Assembly: GCF_900104675.1 (NCBI RefSeq)
Contig: NZ_LT629944.1
Coordinates: 1-64,000 of the forward strand
Reading direction: 5' to 3'
DNA length: 64,000 nt
Origin: Angelakisella massiliensis
GTDB taxonomy: Bacteria > Bacillota > Clostridia > Oscillospirales > Ruminococcaceae
Shown piece after piece: positions 26,946 through 35,917 of this stretch. Within the stretch, counting starts at the first letter, position 1; each line of letters begins with the position of its first letter. The position numbers were made by a program, and so were the translations under genes. A model generated the notes under the pieces. The model was not told where the DNA came from. It was given only the letters and a program-made list of their open reading frames with translations, and did not search any database.

Positions 26946-28095
26946 CCTGGGGCGGTTCCAGGGTGAGGGTGATACATCTCCCGGCATGGCTCCTGCTGTT
27001 CTCATAGCGGATATGGTACTCCGCCGCCAGCCTCCCGGCCCGGACATTCAGCCGCATTGCCAGGGCGTTGGGCTTCATGTCGGTCTGGATAGCCGCCGCC
27101 AGCTCCGTGGCGGTGCCGCCCCAGGCGGGCCTGTCCGCCGTTACAAGGGCGGCAACGGCCTCCAATACCGGGTCGGGCGGTTCCACCCACGGCTCCGTTT
27201 CCAGCCGTTCCAGCTCCCACACAAGGCGCTCCCTGTCCTTGGTGAGATACATCCGCTGGTCTTGCTGGTCACGCCCAGCCACGTCCAGGATGGCGCTGCC
27301 GTCCGTCCGCTTTTCCTTTTGAAGAAGAAAGGCCCCGTCCGCTGCTCCCAACAGGCCGTTGGTGCCGGAAATCATATCAAACTTATCATCGGCCTGTTGC
27401 TTTCGGGTATGGTGTACCAGCAGGAGACAGATACCGCAATCATCGGCAAGGCGTTTCAGCTTGCCCACCACCTCGTAATCGTTGGCATAGCTGTACTTGT
27501 CCCCGCCGACCTCCCGGACTTTCTGGAGGGTGTCAATGATAATCAGCTTGGTGTCGGGGTGCTGACGGACGAACTTCTTTAGCTGTTCCTCCAGGCCCAG
27601 GCCGAGCTGTTTGGCGTAGATCGCAAAGAGCAGGTCGTTGGTGCCGTCCATGCCGAACATCCGATACAGCCGCCCCTGCAAGCGGCGGTGGTCGTCCTCC
27701 AACGCCAGATAGAGGACGGTGCCCTTGTGGACGGGGTAGCCCCACAGGGGGAGGCCCATGCTCACATGATAGGCAAGCTGGGCCATCAGAAACGACTTGC
27801 CCACTTTGGGCGCTCCCGCAAAGAGGTACGTCCCAGGGTAGAGCAGACCGTCAATGATTGGCGGTCTGCTCTGGTAGACATTCTGGTAAAGTTCATTCAT
27901 GGAAACGGTGTGGAGGTAGGCCGGGTCGCTTGTCCGCTGAAGCTCCCGAAGAATATCCTCCATACTTTCATCCTGGGGGTTGTTTTCGGTAGCCGCTTCT
28001 GATATACTCAGGACAGGTGTTTGAGAATTGGGCTGTTCCCCGTCTGTTGGCGCAGACGGAACCGGGACAGTCCTTTTCGTTTCTCTGGAATCCAT
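26941..28095 (-). CDS. RepA-like P-loop ATPase of mobilizable element
   Basis: This roughly 384-residue RepA/RecA-fold ATPase has Walker A GAPKVGKS near residue 100. LYLALEDDHRR, LIIIDTLQKVREVGG and LLVHHTRK motifs follow, as in plasmid RepA and other DnaB-like helicases. The C-terminal 70 residues are a winged-helix-like segment. It starts a few bases after the CopG-like gene (ATG or the adjacent TTG) with GGGAGG ahead. It probably acts in replication of the excised element. Confidence 0.82.
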   Translation of the reverse strand: MDSRETKRTVPVPSAPTDGEQPNSQTPVLSISEAATENNPQDESMEDILRELQRTSDPAYLHTVSMNELYQNVYQSRPPIIDGLLYPGTYLFAGAPKVGKSFLMAQLAYHVSMGLPLWGYPVHKGTVLYLALEDDHRRLQGRLYRMFGMDGTNDLLFAIYAKQLGLGLEEQLKKFVRQHPDTKLIIIDTLQKVREVGGDKYSYANDYEVVGKLKRLADDCGICLLLVHHTRKQQADDKFDMISGTNGLLGAADGAFLLQKEKRTDGSAILDVAGRDQQDQRMYLTKDRERLVWELERLETEPWVEPPDPVLEAVAALVTADRPAWGGTATELAAAIQTDMKPNALAMRLNVRAGRLAAEYHIRYENSRSHAGRCITLTLEPPQA

Positions 28096-28102
28096 CAATC
28101 TA

Positions 28103-28423
28103 TCAATCCTCCCTCATGCCGTCCAGCGTCACGGTAATAAGGCGGATGGTGGCGAGAAGTTCATCATCCACCCCGCCCCCGGCCTCCATGCGCCGCAGCT
28201 CCCCCAGGACGGCGGCGAGCTGGTCACGCAGGGCCTTGTAGACCCTGGGATTGCCCTGCACCACAATGTCGCGGTTGAGTAGCCGCCGGGTGATGTAGTC
28301 CTGCTTGGTCAGCCCGGACAGGCGGACAGCAATCTCAAGCTGTTCGTTCTGCTCTGGCGATACCCGGAACGCCACGGTCTTGTTCCGCCAGCGGTTGTGA
28401 TTGTCCAAATTCTTAGCTGACAT
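28103..28423 (-). CDS. CopG/MobC-like DNA-binding protein
   Basis: This 106-residue protein has a ribbon-helix-helix start (NKTVAFRVSPEQNEQLEIAV) followed by GLTKQDYITRRLLN, as in plasmid mobilization accessory proteins. Its ATG overlaps the integrase stop by one base (TAATG). It could be a relaxosome accessory factor or a copy-control repressor. Confidence 0.7.
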   Translation of the reverse strand: MSAKNLDNHNRWRNKTVAFRVSPEQNEQLEIAVRLSGLTKQDYITRRLLNRDIVVQGNPRVYKALRDQLAAVLGELRRMEAGGGVDDELLATIRLITVTLDGMRED

Positions 28424-29499
28424 TATGCTCCCGTCCTTTCAAAGTCCAGCCTGTCCGCCATCTCCGTCTGCTTGGACGGAAACAGGTGGGCGTAGCGGTA
28501 AGTGATCTCGATACTCTCATGGCCTACCCGGTCGGCAATCGCCACAGCGGAAAAGCCCATATCAATCAGAAGTGAAATGTGCGAATGTCTGAGGTCATGG
28601 ATTCTGATACGCTTTACCCCCGCCTCTTTCGCCCCTCTGTCCATCTCATGGTGGAGATAGCTTTTTGTAACGGTGAAAATGCGGTCTTTCTTCTTGACCC
28701 CGTAGAGCATTCCCAGGTAGTCCCGCATTTCGTCACAGAGGAAATTGGGCATTTTGATGGTACGATTGCTTTTCTTGGTTTTTGGGGTGGTAATCACATC
28801 CTCGCCGTGGAGCCGCTGGTAGGACTTGCTGATTTTCACCGTCCCGGCCTCAAAGTCGAAGTCCGCCGGGGTGAGGGCCAGCAGCTCCCCCTCCCGGATA
28901 CCGCACCAGTAGAGCATTTCAAAGGCGTAGTAGGAGAGGGGCTTGTCCATCATAGCCTCCGCAAACCGCTGATACTCCGCCTTTGTCCAGAACAGCATTT
29001 CCTTTCGTTCCTCCGTCCCCATGTTCCCGGCTTTGGCGGCGGGGTTGGAGCGCAGATCATAGAAGCGGACAGCGTGGTTGAAAATGGCACTGAGCTGGTT
29101 GTGCAGGGTTTTAAGATAGGTCTGGGAGTAGGGCTTGCGCTGTTCGTCCCGATAGGCCAGCAGTTCATTCTGCCATGCGATCACGTCCTTGGTGGTGATT
29201 TCGCTGATTTTCCGCTTACCGAAGTAGGGCAGAATCTTCTTCTGGATGATGTTCTCCTTTGTCAGCCAGGTGTTCTCTTTCAGCCGGGGCCGCACATCCT
29301 TGGTGTAAAGCTCCACAAAGGCTTCAAAGGTCATATCCATGTCAGCGGCGGTTTGCATTTGAAAGCTGCGCTCCCAATCCTGGGCCTCCCGCTTGGTGGG
29401 AAAGCCCCGCTTGCACTTCTGCTTGCGCTCCCCCATCCAGTCCCGATACCACGCCATGACGTACCATGTGCCTCGCTTTTCATCCTTAAATACCGGCAT
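28423..29499 (-). CDS. int: Tyrosine integrase of second mobilizable element
   Basis: This 358-residue integrase has an N-terminal arm-type domain (RGTWYVMAWYRD), a SAM-like domain and a catalytic domain. The latter carries CGIREGELLAL (Arg), HDLRHSHISLL (His-x-x-Arg), GHESIEITYRYAHL (His and Tyr). The start overlaps the excisionase gene by 14 bases with AAAGGAAG ahead. It is distinct from the 19.3-kb integrase. The gene appears intact, so the truncated element might still excise if its att sites remain. Confidence 0.92.
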   Translation of the reverse strand: MPVFKDEKRGTWYVMAWYRDWMGERKQKCKRGFPTKREAQDWERSFQMQTAADMDMTFEAFVELYTKDVRPRLKENTWLTKENIIQKKILPYFGKRKISEITTKDVIAWQNELLAYRDEQRKPYSQTYLKTLHNQLSAIFNHAVRFYDLRSNPAAKAGNMGTEERKEMLFWTKAEYQRFAEAMMDKPLSYYAFEMLYWCGIREGELLALTPADFDFEAGTVKISKSYQRLHGEDVITTPKTKKSNRTIKMPNFLCDEMRDYLGMLYGVKKKDRIFTVTKSYLHHEMDRGAKEAGVKRIRIHDLRHSHISLLIDMGFSAVAIADRVGHESIEITYRYAHLFPSKQTEMADRLDFERTGA

Positions 29500-29689
29500 T
29501 TTCGTTCACTTCCTTTCTGGCCCCGTAGAGCCGTTCGTTGAAATACTGGCGGTTGACCCGCCCCGCAATGGTGATGAAGCCTTTTCCTTTCAATTCCTCG
29601 TTGAGCTGCCGAATGAGCTTGTAGGCGTAGGGCCTCGACACGCCCAGCTCGTCCGCTACCTCGTCCACCCGGATAAACTTGTTCTCCAT
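29486..29689 (-). CDS. xis: Excisionase-like HTH protein
   Basis: This 67-residue protein starts MENKFIRVDEVADELGVSRP and continues with AYKLIRQLNEEL, an HTH typical of element excisionases or small regulators. AAAGGAGG precedes the ATG. It is translated into the integrase gene with a 14-base overlap. Confidence 0.75.
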   Translation of the reverse strand: MENKFIRVDEVADELGVSRPYAYKLIRQLNEELKGKGFITIAGRVNRQYFNERLYGARKEVNENAGI

Positions 29690-29813
29690 GCTGGTTCCTC
29701 CTTTCTCGAATAATAACGCTATTTGTTTAACGTTGACTTCATTATACTAACTCTATTCCGTTATGTCAAGGCTTTCCAAGAAGAAAATATAAACAAATTT
29801 ATTTATATTTCGC

Positions 29814-29842
29814 TTGACAGTTCTAAACATATCTGTTATACT
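29814..29842 (+). promoter_or_regulatory. Promoter of XRE regulator gene
   Basis: TTGACA (29814-29819), a 17-base spacer and TATACT (29837-29842) form a near-consensus sigma-A promoter 38 bases ahead of the XRE start. Confidence 0.75.
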
Positions 29843-29879
29843 CCAAGTGTCCCCATTACATAGATTGGAGTTGGCAGTT

Positions 29880-30410
29880 ATGGCGATTGGTGAACGTATT
29901 CGCTTCTTCCGCAATAAGAAAGGTGTCACGCAGAAGTATCTTGGTCAGGTGGTGGGGTTCCCGGAACGCTCCGCCGATGTGCGTATGGCGCAGTATGAAA
30001 CCGGGAGCCGCACCCCCAAGGCCGACCTGACCAGGACGCTGGCGGGCTTCTTTGAAGTCTCCACCGACGCCTTGACCGTTCCTGACATAGACAGCGACAT
30101 TGGCCTCATGCACACCCTCTTTGCACTGGAGGACATACGGGGCCTTACCATCGGAGAGATTGACGGCGAAATCTGTCTGAAGCTGGACAAGTCCAAAGGC
30201 AAGACCTATGTTGATATGCTTGAAATGCTGTCCGCCTGGGCGGAGCAAGCCAAGAAGCTGGAGGCCGGGGAGATCACCAGGGAGGACTACGACCGTTGGC
30301 GCTACAACTACCCCAAGTACGACACCACCCGGAAATGGGTCAAAGTCCCCTCCAAGGAATTGAGCGACTTCCTTGTAGAAGCGTTCAAGGACAGGCTGGG
30401 AAAGGATTGA
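29880..30410 (+). CDS. XRE-family regulator of second mobilizable element
   Basis: This 176-residue protein has an N-terminal XRE/Cro HTH (IGERIRFFRNKKGVTQKYLG, then MAQYETGSRTPK) and a helical C-terminal region. The start at 29880 has GGAG nine bases ahead and fits the promoter at 29814-29842. A longer frame from 29814 would begin inside the promoter. It is divergent from xis-int and probably represses excision or transfer genes. Confidence 0.82.
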   Translation: MAIGERIRFFRNKKGVTQKYLGQVVGFPERSADVRMAQYETGSRTPKADLTRTLAGFFEVSTDALTVPDIDSDIGLMHTLFALEDIRGLTIGEIDGEICLKLDKSKGKTYVDMLEMLSAWAEQAKKLEAGEITREDYDRWRYNYPKYDTTRKWVKVPSKELSDFLVEAFKDRLGKD

Positions 30411-30421
30411 CAGACGGCAAA

Positions 30422-30457
30422 AAGCCCTTACCGATGTTGCCATCGGTAAGGGCTTTG
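30422..30457 (+). terminator. Terminator after XRE gene
   Basis: A 15-bp perfect stem, AAAGCCCTTACCGAT and ATCGGTAAGGGCTTT, with a 6-base loop, 11 bases after the XRE stop. Confidence 0.8.
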
Positions 30458-30547
30458 TAATATGGTTTTTGTCACCCACAAGCCGCAAAGGAACACTTTT
30501 CACCTGCAATCCACCGGGAATACAGAATGATACGGCCTATGGGGAGC

Positions 30548-30567
30548 GTTATCAAATTGTTATCAAA
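30548..30567. repeat. Tandem GTTATCAAA repeat
   Basis: GTTATCAAA occurs twice with an 11-base period. It may be integrase arm sites marking the right end of the second mobilizable element; this is only suggestive. Confidence 0.3.
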
Positions 30568-30616
30568 AGAGAGGCGCAAAACCGCCTATCCATTGTGCCG
30601 CAACGGGTTCAGAGTT

Positions 30617-31162
30617 TCAAAAACTCATTCCCCCTCTATAATTCGGCTTATCAGCCATTACAAATAGCGCAAAAAAAACTATTGCAAAGATAAAGCAAAT
30701 TAAAGATAAAATTCCTAATAACCCATTAGACACTTTGAAAAAATATAATCCTACAAACAATGGCGCAAGTGTTAAAAGTAGAAACCCTATTACTGAACCA
30801 TAACCATGTATCTTTGCGGAAAGAGTTTCAAGGCTTTTGGTTTCCCCAACTGAAAAAAAACCAGAAAGAATACAACCGCCTAAGGCGTAAATCACAATGA
30901 CGGAAAAAAGCATTATGGATATAGAATTTGATACTTGTGCGACAGTAGGATAAAGCTGCAAGATACTGATTAAAATTGCAAACCCAAACACAACCAGCCA
31001 AATATTATAGAGTAAATGCCACGGTGCTTTTGAATTACCTAAAACACTCATTACTTGTGTCAAATGACTATAGCCTTTATAAGTAGGGGCCAATATAAAC
31101 GGAATAATTAAATCAGCTGCTAAGAGAAAGGGCAAAACACTTGAAAGGTTATTTTTCATCAT
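30617..31162 (-). CDS. DUF998-family membrane protein
   Basis: This 181-residue protein has about six predicted membrane segments with the DUF998 pattern (LLAADLIIPFILAPTYKGYSHLTQ at the start, FSVGE and HGYGSVIGF in the middle). Its start overlaps the AbrB-like gene by 14 bases, so the two form an operon. The function of DUF998 proteins is not established. Confidence 0.75.
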   Translation of the reverse strand: MMKNNLSSVLPFLLAADLIIPFILAPTYKGYSHLTQVMSVLGNSKAPWHLLYNIWLVVFGFAILISILQLYPTVAQVSNSISIMLFSVIVIYALGGCILSGFFSVGETKSLETLSAKIHGYGSVIGFLLLTLAPLFVGLYFFKVSNGLLGILSLICFIFAIVFFALFVMADKPNYRGGMSF

Positions 31163-31388
31163 CGTAATCTCCCTTAAAATGACATAGTCCTTTCAAAATT
31201 TTTATAGCAACCTCTTTCATTACATCAGCCTTAACTATGGCTATTCCTTGTTCCTCATCTCCCAAAACGAGTAGAGAGTCTCCGGGATTTATGTCAAATA
31301 TTTCTCGCGCTTCTTTCGGAATGACAATTTGCCCGCGCTCTCCAACCTTAACAGTCCCAAATATGTGCTTTCCTTTTGGCATAGACAT
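31149..31388 (-). CDS. AbrB-family transcription factor
   Basis: This 79-residue protein has a SpoVT/AbrB swapped-hairpin domain: VGERGQIVIPKEAREIFDIN followed by PGDSLLVLGDEEQGIAIVK. AGGAGAT precedes the ATG. It probably represses its own operon through the palindrome that covers its -10 region (31409-31438). Confidence 0.85.
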   Translation of the reverse strand: MSMPKGKHIFGTVKVGERGQIVIPKEAREIFDINPGDSLLVLGDEEQGIAIVKADVMKEVAIKILKGLCHFKGDYDDEK

Positions 31389-31408
31389 TGTATCACATCT
31401 CCTGAATT

Positions 31409-31461
31409 CATACTTTTCATATTTACATGAAAAGTATGCGCCGATTTAAAGAAAATGTCAA
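31409..31461 (-). promoter_or_regulatory. Promoter and palindromic operator of abrB-DUF998
   Basis: A perfect 12-bp inverted repeat, CATACTTTTCAT and ATGAAAAGTATG with a 6-base loop (31409-31438), overlaps the -10 CATACT (31433-31438). TTGACA lies 17 bases upstream (31456-31461). The layout fits autorepression. Confidence 0.75.
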
Positions 31462-31493
31462 GGGGAGGAAAGGACTAAATAACATCTCCTTCT

Positions 31494-31952
31494 TTATGAA
31501 GTTTCTCTGATCGGAAAATACAGATAGCCTTTTCCTGTTGCTGGATCAGTATAATCGTGAATTGCTCCGACCAGAGGAATCCCAACTTCCTTCATGTGTC
31601 CAATGGTTTCTTCAAAAGCTCCCCGATAGTTTTCAACAACAATATACTCATAACCTGGTATCGTCCATTTTGTCCATCCATCAGGTGCATCTGCATGATC
31701 TATACATTCCACTCCTGCCAGATACAGGCCCTTACTAAAACCTTCTTCCCACGGTTTAAATGAGTGGGAAATATCCGACATAGCACCCCATATTCCCACA
31801 ATATTCCCGTTTGCGTCTCTCTTTGCTAAATGTGCTACTTCACTAAAATGGCTATTTGCATCTTCCCACAATTTCTGAATAAATCCTTCACCATCTAATG
31901 TTGCGCCCTCTTTTCCAATCACAACAAATTCTTTCTTGATTACCTTAACCAT
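31494..31952 (-). CDS. GyrI-like effector-binding protein
   Basis: This 152-residue stand-alone GyrI-like/AraC effector-binding domain protein has the typical GYEYIVVENYRGAFEETIGH and ends DPATGKGYLYFPI. Such proteins bind small, often cationic, molecules, and some protect gyrase. No HTH is attached. The ATG at 31952 has AAGGTG ahead; the longer frame lacks support. Confidence 0.72.
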   Translation of the reverse strand: MVKVIKKEFVVIGKEGATLDGEGFIQKLWEDANSHFSEVAHLAKRDANGNIVGIWGAMSDISHSFKPWEEGFSKGLYLAGVECIDHADAPDGWTKWTIPGYEYIVVENYRGAFEETIGHMKEVGIPLVGAIHDYTDPATGKGYLYFPIRETS

Positions 31953-32473
31953 TATTCTACACCTTTTCCTATTCCAATCTGTCATTACTTGAATTTTATC
32001 AAAACACTACCGAAAAAACCACACCCGATTCTGTATTCTCCACCCGATACCGAACCCCGTGCAATTCCAGAATGCTCGTTCAAAATATCACCTCATAAAC
32101 AATGTAACACACATTTATTTAGATTTGGTTTAATCCAATATAATTTCACCAAGCAATTTTGGAAAATACTTTGCCACTTCCTGATGAAAATTTAACACCA
32201 TATCACTAACTTCTATTGTTGTTGAATTAAGATACCAACTCAATAGAATTTTGTTTTTCGGGGATCTGCTCCACTTTTTTTGCTGGTCTCTTTGACCGTC
32301 ATATAATCCATATCCTCAACCTCCAATTAGCTCATTATAGTTCTCACAAAAGAGCAATACAAGGCGCAAAATACAAATTATTGTATAAGCACTTTTAGCT
32401 GAATGCCCAAGCTTATGGAAAAGGCACCGGGCGCAGGGCCAAACAGGCACCTGCGCCCGGCGTTTTTGATATG
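31953..32473. other. AT-rich gap with a terminator
   Basis: About 500 AT-rich bases without a credible gene. A perfect 11-bp GC-rich stem (CCGGGCGCAGG and CCTGCGCCCGG, 32427-32460) followed by TTTTT ends it and could serve the winged-helix gene on the minus strand or plus-strand read-through. Confidence 0.5.
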
Positions 32474-32890
32474 CTATTTTTCAATTTTATATCCTACCCG
32501 AAAAACGGTCTTGATATAGGTGGGGTGCTTAGGGTCAGGCTCCAGCTTGTTCCGCAGGCGCCAGATCGTGTTGTCCACGGTGTTCGTACCTAATTCATAG
32601 TCCTCGCCCCAGGCCGCATTATAGGGCTGCTCCCGGCTGAACACATGACCGGGGCGGCGGGCCATGCAGTAAAGGATAGAGAACTCTCCGTAGTTCAGGC
32701 AGATCTCCACACCTACCTTCATGACCCGCCGCTGCTCTGGAAATATCTCAATATCTCCCAGAGTCAGGGAAGAAAGCTCAAGGTCAGCAGCATGGAGAAT
32801 CTGAACATCTTTTCCTTGTAAGGCTTCCAGGATGGAACGAAAGACACTTCCATCCGGGTCGGAAGTACGAATGACGATTATTTCTTCCAT
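32474..32890 (-). CDS. Winged-helix regulator (OmpR-type DNA-binding domain) 2
   Basis: This 138-residue protein is a close paralogue of the regulator at 25257-25682, about 90% identical. It has the same short N-terminal segment (IIVIRTSDPDGS) and the same C-terminal OmpR winged helix. REQLYN has become REQPYN here; a proline in that helix may harm folding. The start (32890) has GGAGG eight bases ahead. It lies downstream of MecI/M56 operon 2. Confidence 0.72.
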   Translation of the reverse strand: MEEIIVIRTSDPDGSVFRSILEALQGKDVQILHAADLELSSLTLGDIEIFPEQRRVMKVGVEICLNYGEFSILYCMARRPGHVFSREQPYNAAWGEDYELGTNTVDNTIWRLRNKLEPDPKHPTYIKTVFRVGYKIEK

Positions 32891-33084
32891 ACTGCTTACC
32901 TCCAATTAGGTAGAAAAGAAGGGCGGCAGCACTCTTTGCTGTCGCCCCTTGTCTGCTCACCAGCAAAGACAGACGGGGCTGTCAACGGCGGGCGTATGCC
33001 CGTTTATCTTGACCGTTGACTGGCTCGGCTGGATTTGCTAACTGCATTTGCCTTATTCCCTTCAAAAGAAATATCGGGAGAAGT

Positions 33085-35052
33085 TCATTCAATTTCAACA
33101 CCAGTTAAATTTCCCTTTTTATCATAGACCGTATGAACTACGATTTCTCCGCCATCTTCGGAAGATAAGGTGAACACATCGCCCTGTTTGTTTTTATCTA
33201 TAAATGTTTTCACCAGTTGATTGTTATAATAGATATTCCCCAATCCGTCGCCACTCTCATACCGGATTCCAAATTCTGCGTATTTTTTCATCACTTCTGC
33301 AAAACTTGTTCCATCATTGGAGTTGGAAAAGCCCGAAGCCGTGGTGGTGGATGGTCCATCGGACAGATAGTCGTCCATATCCCGACGATCAAACACCTCC
33401 TGGCTATCCTTTTCAATTTTGATAAGTTTACCAAAAGGATCGACGCTACCGTCACCATTATCGATTACAGCACGGACGGTGTGGACATCTACCGTGCCCT
33501 TTTCGTTGTAATATTGGCAGAGGACAGAAGATGCACCGTCGCCAGCGTCTACACCATCCCAGAACAATCTGACCAAATCGCCTTGAAACAACATATTTCC
33601 GCTTTCATCAAATGAGATGCCATAATCTCCATATAAATCCAACATTTTTTTCTGTGTTAGCTCATCCGATTCCGTCGAATTAATATCCATTGAGACCTCA
33701 ACGGTTGTGTCAATTGGGCCTGGATTCATAGCGATCAGAACGTCCTCTTGTCCATCCACCGTTTTGGAATACTTCACGCCATTCTTAATATCCTGCAGCA
33801 TTTCCTCATACATGGCGATGGTTTCATCAATCTTTTCCTGTGTCCAAACAATTTTCTTACCGTTTGCAGTTCCTGTTGCTCCGAGTATGCTTTGGAGTTC
33901 TTTTTTCTCGTTTTCAAGCCATTCTTTGTATTCCTCATATGTCCACCATTCTACTTCCGGCACAGGATACTTTTTCAGATATTCAGATTCTTCCATCATG
34001 CTGCCATCTCCAAGGACATAGTAGGTTTTTCCATCTTTGGTATATGTGCTTTCAATTCCTGCAAGGAGAGTTGTGGAGTTATCCTTGCTGGCTTCTACCT
34101 TTGCGGAAGTCGCAAAAGCGGTAGTGGTTCCAACAACAATCAATGCTGCCAGAGCGATAGAGAAGATGGTTCTTTTTTTGGTTTTCATAATTGCTGTCAT
34201 CCTTTCTTCAAGGGCATTTTTACTGAAATTATTGCATAAAGGGGTAATTCCGCTTTTTATTTCTTCCATACCAATCAAAGTTCGTGCATAAGAGGCTTTT
34301 GTGTTTTCTCCAAACAAGTGGAGAACGGTTTCATCGCAGGATAATTCAATATCTCGATTAGCAAGAACATACATTACCCACACAAAAGGGTTAAACCAAT
34401 GCACACAAAGAGCAATCAGCAGAATTAGCTTTGTTATGGTATCGAATCTTCGTATATGCACGAACTCATGTGCTAAAACATATTGCAGTGTCTTTTCATC
34501 GTTCCAGTCTGTTGTTTTGGGCATCAAGATCACCGGCCGAAGGATACCAAAAGTGAGTGGCGCTGACACCAATTCGGATTGTCGAATTTGAATAGAACAC
34601 TTAATGTGATGGCTGCTTAACCAATTACGTGTAAAATCATTGTCTATCGGCAAAGATGTTTGAAATTCTTTATAACATTTCCAGTAGGTTATCGAGAAAA
34701 CAACCGCACATATTAGTGCTCCGATTGCCCAGATGATTGGCCAAATAGGAACAGCGACTTCAGAGTGGGAAATATAATTGGGGGCAGTAGTCATTTGTCC
34801 TTCTTGAATGGCTGGACCCAAAGTGGTAACTGCCGTATCTCCTACATTGCTTATGATCGGCTCTTTTTTCCCAAAAAACGTATATATGCTGAACGCAGAA
34901 GGGGCAGAAAATGGAATGAGTAATCGTGCAAGTGTAATTCCCCAAAGTACCATAAAAGTCTTTTTAGGCACTCGATAAATGACCAAGGCACGAATGACTG
35001 TAACTGCTAAAATCATTACTGCACCAGCAAAACTCATATGCAGCAGGCTCAT
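33085..35052 (-). CDS. BlaR1/MecR1-like M56 sensor protease 2
   Basis: This 655-residue protein has membrane segments and an M56 domain with LAHEFVHIRRFD (HExxH) near residue 200, then ELSCDETVLHLFG. After a membrane segment near 305 come about 340 external residues. They include a YPVPEVEWWTYEEYKEWLEN region and two diverged copies of a roughly 75-residue unit (YGDYGISFDESGNMLFQGDL and YAEFGIRYESGDGLGNIYYN), each ending in a VHTV strand. There is no penicillin-binding domain. The start is ATG 35052 or 35058, just after the repressor gene. It should control repressor 2 by proteolysis; the signal is unknown. Confidence 0.82.
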   Translation of the reverse strand: MSLLHMSFAGAVMILAVTVIRALVIYRVPKKTFMVLWGITLARLLIPFSAPSAFSIYTFFGKKEPIISNVGDTAVTTLGPAIQEGQMTTAPNYISHSEVAVPIWPIIWAIGALICAVVFSITYWKCYKEFQTSLPIDNDFTRNWLSSHHIKCSIQIRQSELVSAPLTFGILRPVILMPKTTDWNDEKTLQYVLAHEFVHIRRFDTITKLILLIALCVHWFNPFVWVMYVLANRDIELSCDETVLHLFGENTKASYARTLIGMEEIKSGITPLCNNFSKNALEERMTAIMKTKKRTIFSIALAALIVVGTTTAFATSAKVEASKDNSTTLLAGIESTYTKDGKTYYVLGDGSMMEESEYLKKYPVPEVEWWTYEEYKEWLENEKKELQSILGATGTANGKKIVWTQEKIDETIAMYEEMLQDIKNGVKYSKTVDGQEDVLIAMNPGPIDTTVEVSMDINSTESDELTQKKMLDLYGDYGISFDESGNMLFQGDLVRLFWDGVDAGDGASSVLCQYYNEKGTVDVHTVRAVIDNGDGSVDPFGKLIKIEKDSQEVFDRRDMDDYLSDGPSTTTASGFSNSNDGTSFAEVMKKYAEFGIRYESGDGLGNIYYNNQLVKTFIDKNKQGDVFTLSSEDGGEIVVHTVYDKKGNLTGVEIE

Positions 35053-35062
35053 ACTCATCACC

Positions 35063-35422
35063 TCATTCCAAATCACCGACAATCTTTTTCAATTTGTTAA
35101 TCTGCTCGGCAGACAGTTTTTTTCGGCTTAATAAAGCGGCAAACAGTTTATCAGCCGAACCGTCATAAATTTTGTTGATAAGTTCGTTTGTTTCTGCTTC
35201 TTGCACGTCCTCCTTTGGAATCAACGCATGGCACATAAAGTTGGGTTCGGTTCGTTCAATCGCTCCTTTTTTGATACACCGCTTAATCAGGGTGTAAGTT
35301 GTATTAACATTCCAGCCCAGTTCATCCGTCAATGTTTTCGCAACATACTTTGCAGGCTGATCGCCTTCTCTCCAAAGCACATCCATTACTTTCAATTCAG
35401 AATCGAACAGTTTGATTTCCAT
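35063..35422 (-). CDS. BlaI/MecI-family repressor 2
   Basis: This 119-residue winged-helix repressor contains KVMDVLWREGDQPAKYVAKT and the recognition helix NVNTTYTLIKRCIKKGAIER, with a C-terminal coiled dimer region. It is a close relative of repressor 3 (39624-39992) and more distant from repressor 1. It heads the operon with the M56 protease 2 gene. Confidence 0.88.
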   Translation of the reverse strand: MEIKLFDSELKVMDVLWREGDQPAKYVAKTLTDELGWNVNTTYTLIKRCIKKGAIERTEPNFMCHALIPKEDVQEAETNELINKIYDGSADKLFAALLSRKKLSAEQINKLKKIVGDLE

Positions 35423-35450
35423 AAAATCATCCTCTTTCTATGTAAGTAAT

Positions 35451-35508
35451 AAGACTGTAGTAGTATTGATGTTGACATTATAATACTACAGTCTTATGGA
35501 GAAGGCAA
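35451..35508 (-). promoter_or_regulatory. Promoter-operator of MecI/M56 operon 2
   Basis: On the minus strand TTGCCT (35503-35508), a 17-base spacer and TATTAT (35480-35485). Half-sites AAGACTGTAGTAGTATT (35451-35467) and AATACTACAGTCTT (35482-35495) form an inverted repeat that covers the -10 and spacer. The layout equals that of operons 1 and 3. Confidence 0.85.
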
Positions 35509-35917
35509 GAGCATTTTATTTTTACTTTGTGAATTTTTTGTAAAACAAAATAAAGAAGTTTCAAAAGCGGTTCGCAAAAGGTTTTACACCACTGCAATTA
35601 AGCATTGCAATGCACTGTTATTTTTCACAGTGTATTTGTTTGTGATTATGGTTACACTTCAGCCTGTTGTTATTGACAGTTTGTTTGGGCTGGGATGATG
35701 CGGTTTTCTTCACTGTTAGCCCTGCCGTATCTGACTTCTCCGGCTCGGTTGTCTGGATGGTTGAATGAATTTATTTAATCCAGGTAGGAACGGAAACCAA
35801 ATGTGTAGAAATATCCCCGAAACAAAGCGCCGGACGCAGAGGCATACAGCCCGTGCGTCCGGCGCTTTGCATTGTAAGAAAAGAGTAGCGCAGTACGGTC
35901 AATCGTGACTGCCTGCG
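35509..35917. other. Intergenic gap with terminator
   Basis: About 400 bases without a gene. A perfect 16-bp stem (CAAAGCGCCGGACGCA and its complement, 35823-35869) forms a strong terminator for the XRE gene that ends at 35918 on the minus strand. Confidence 0.7.
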
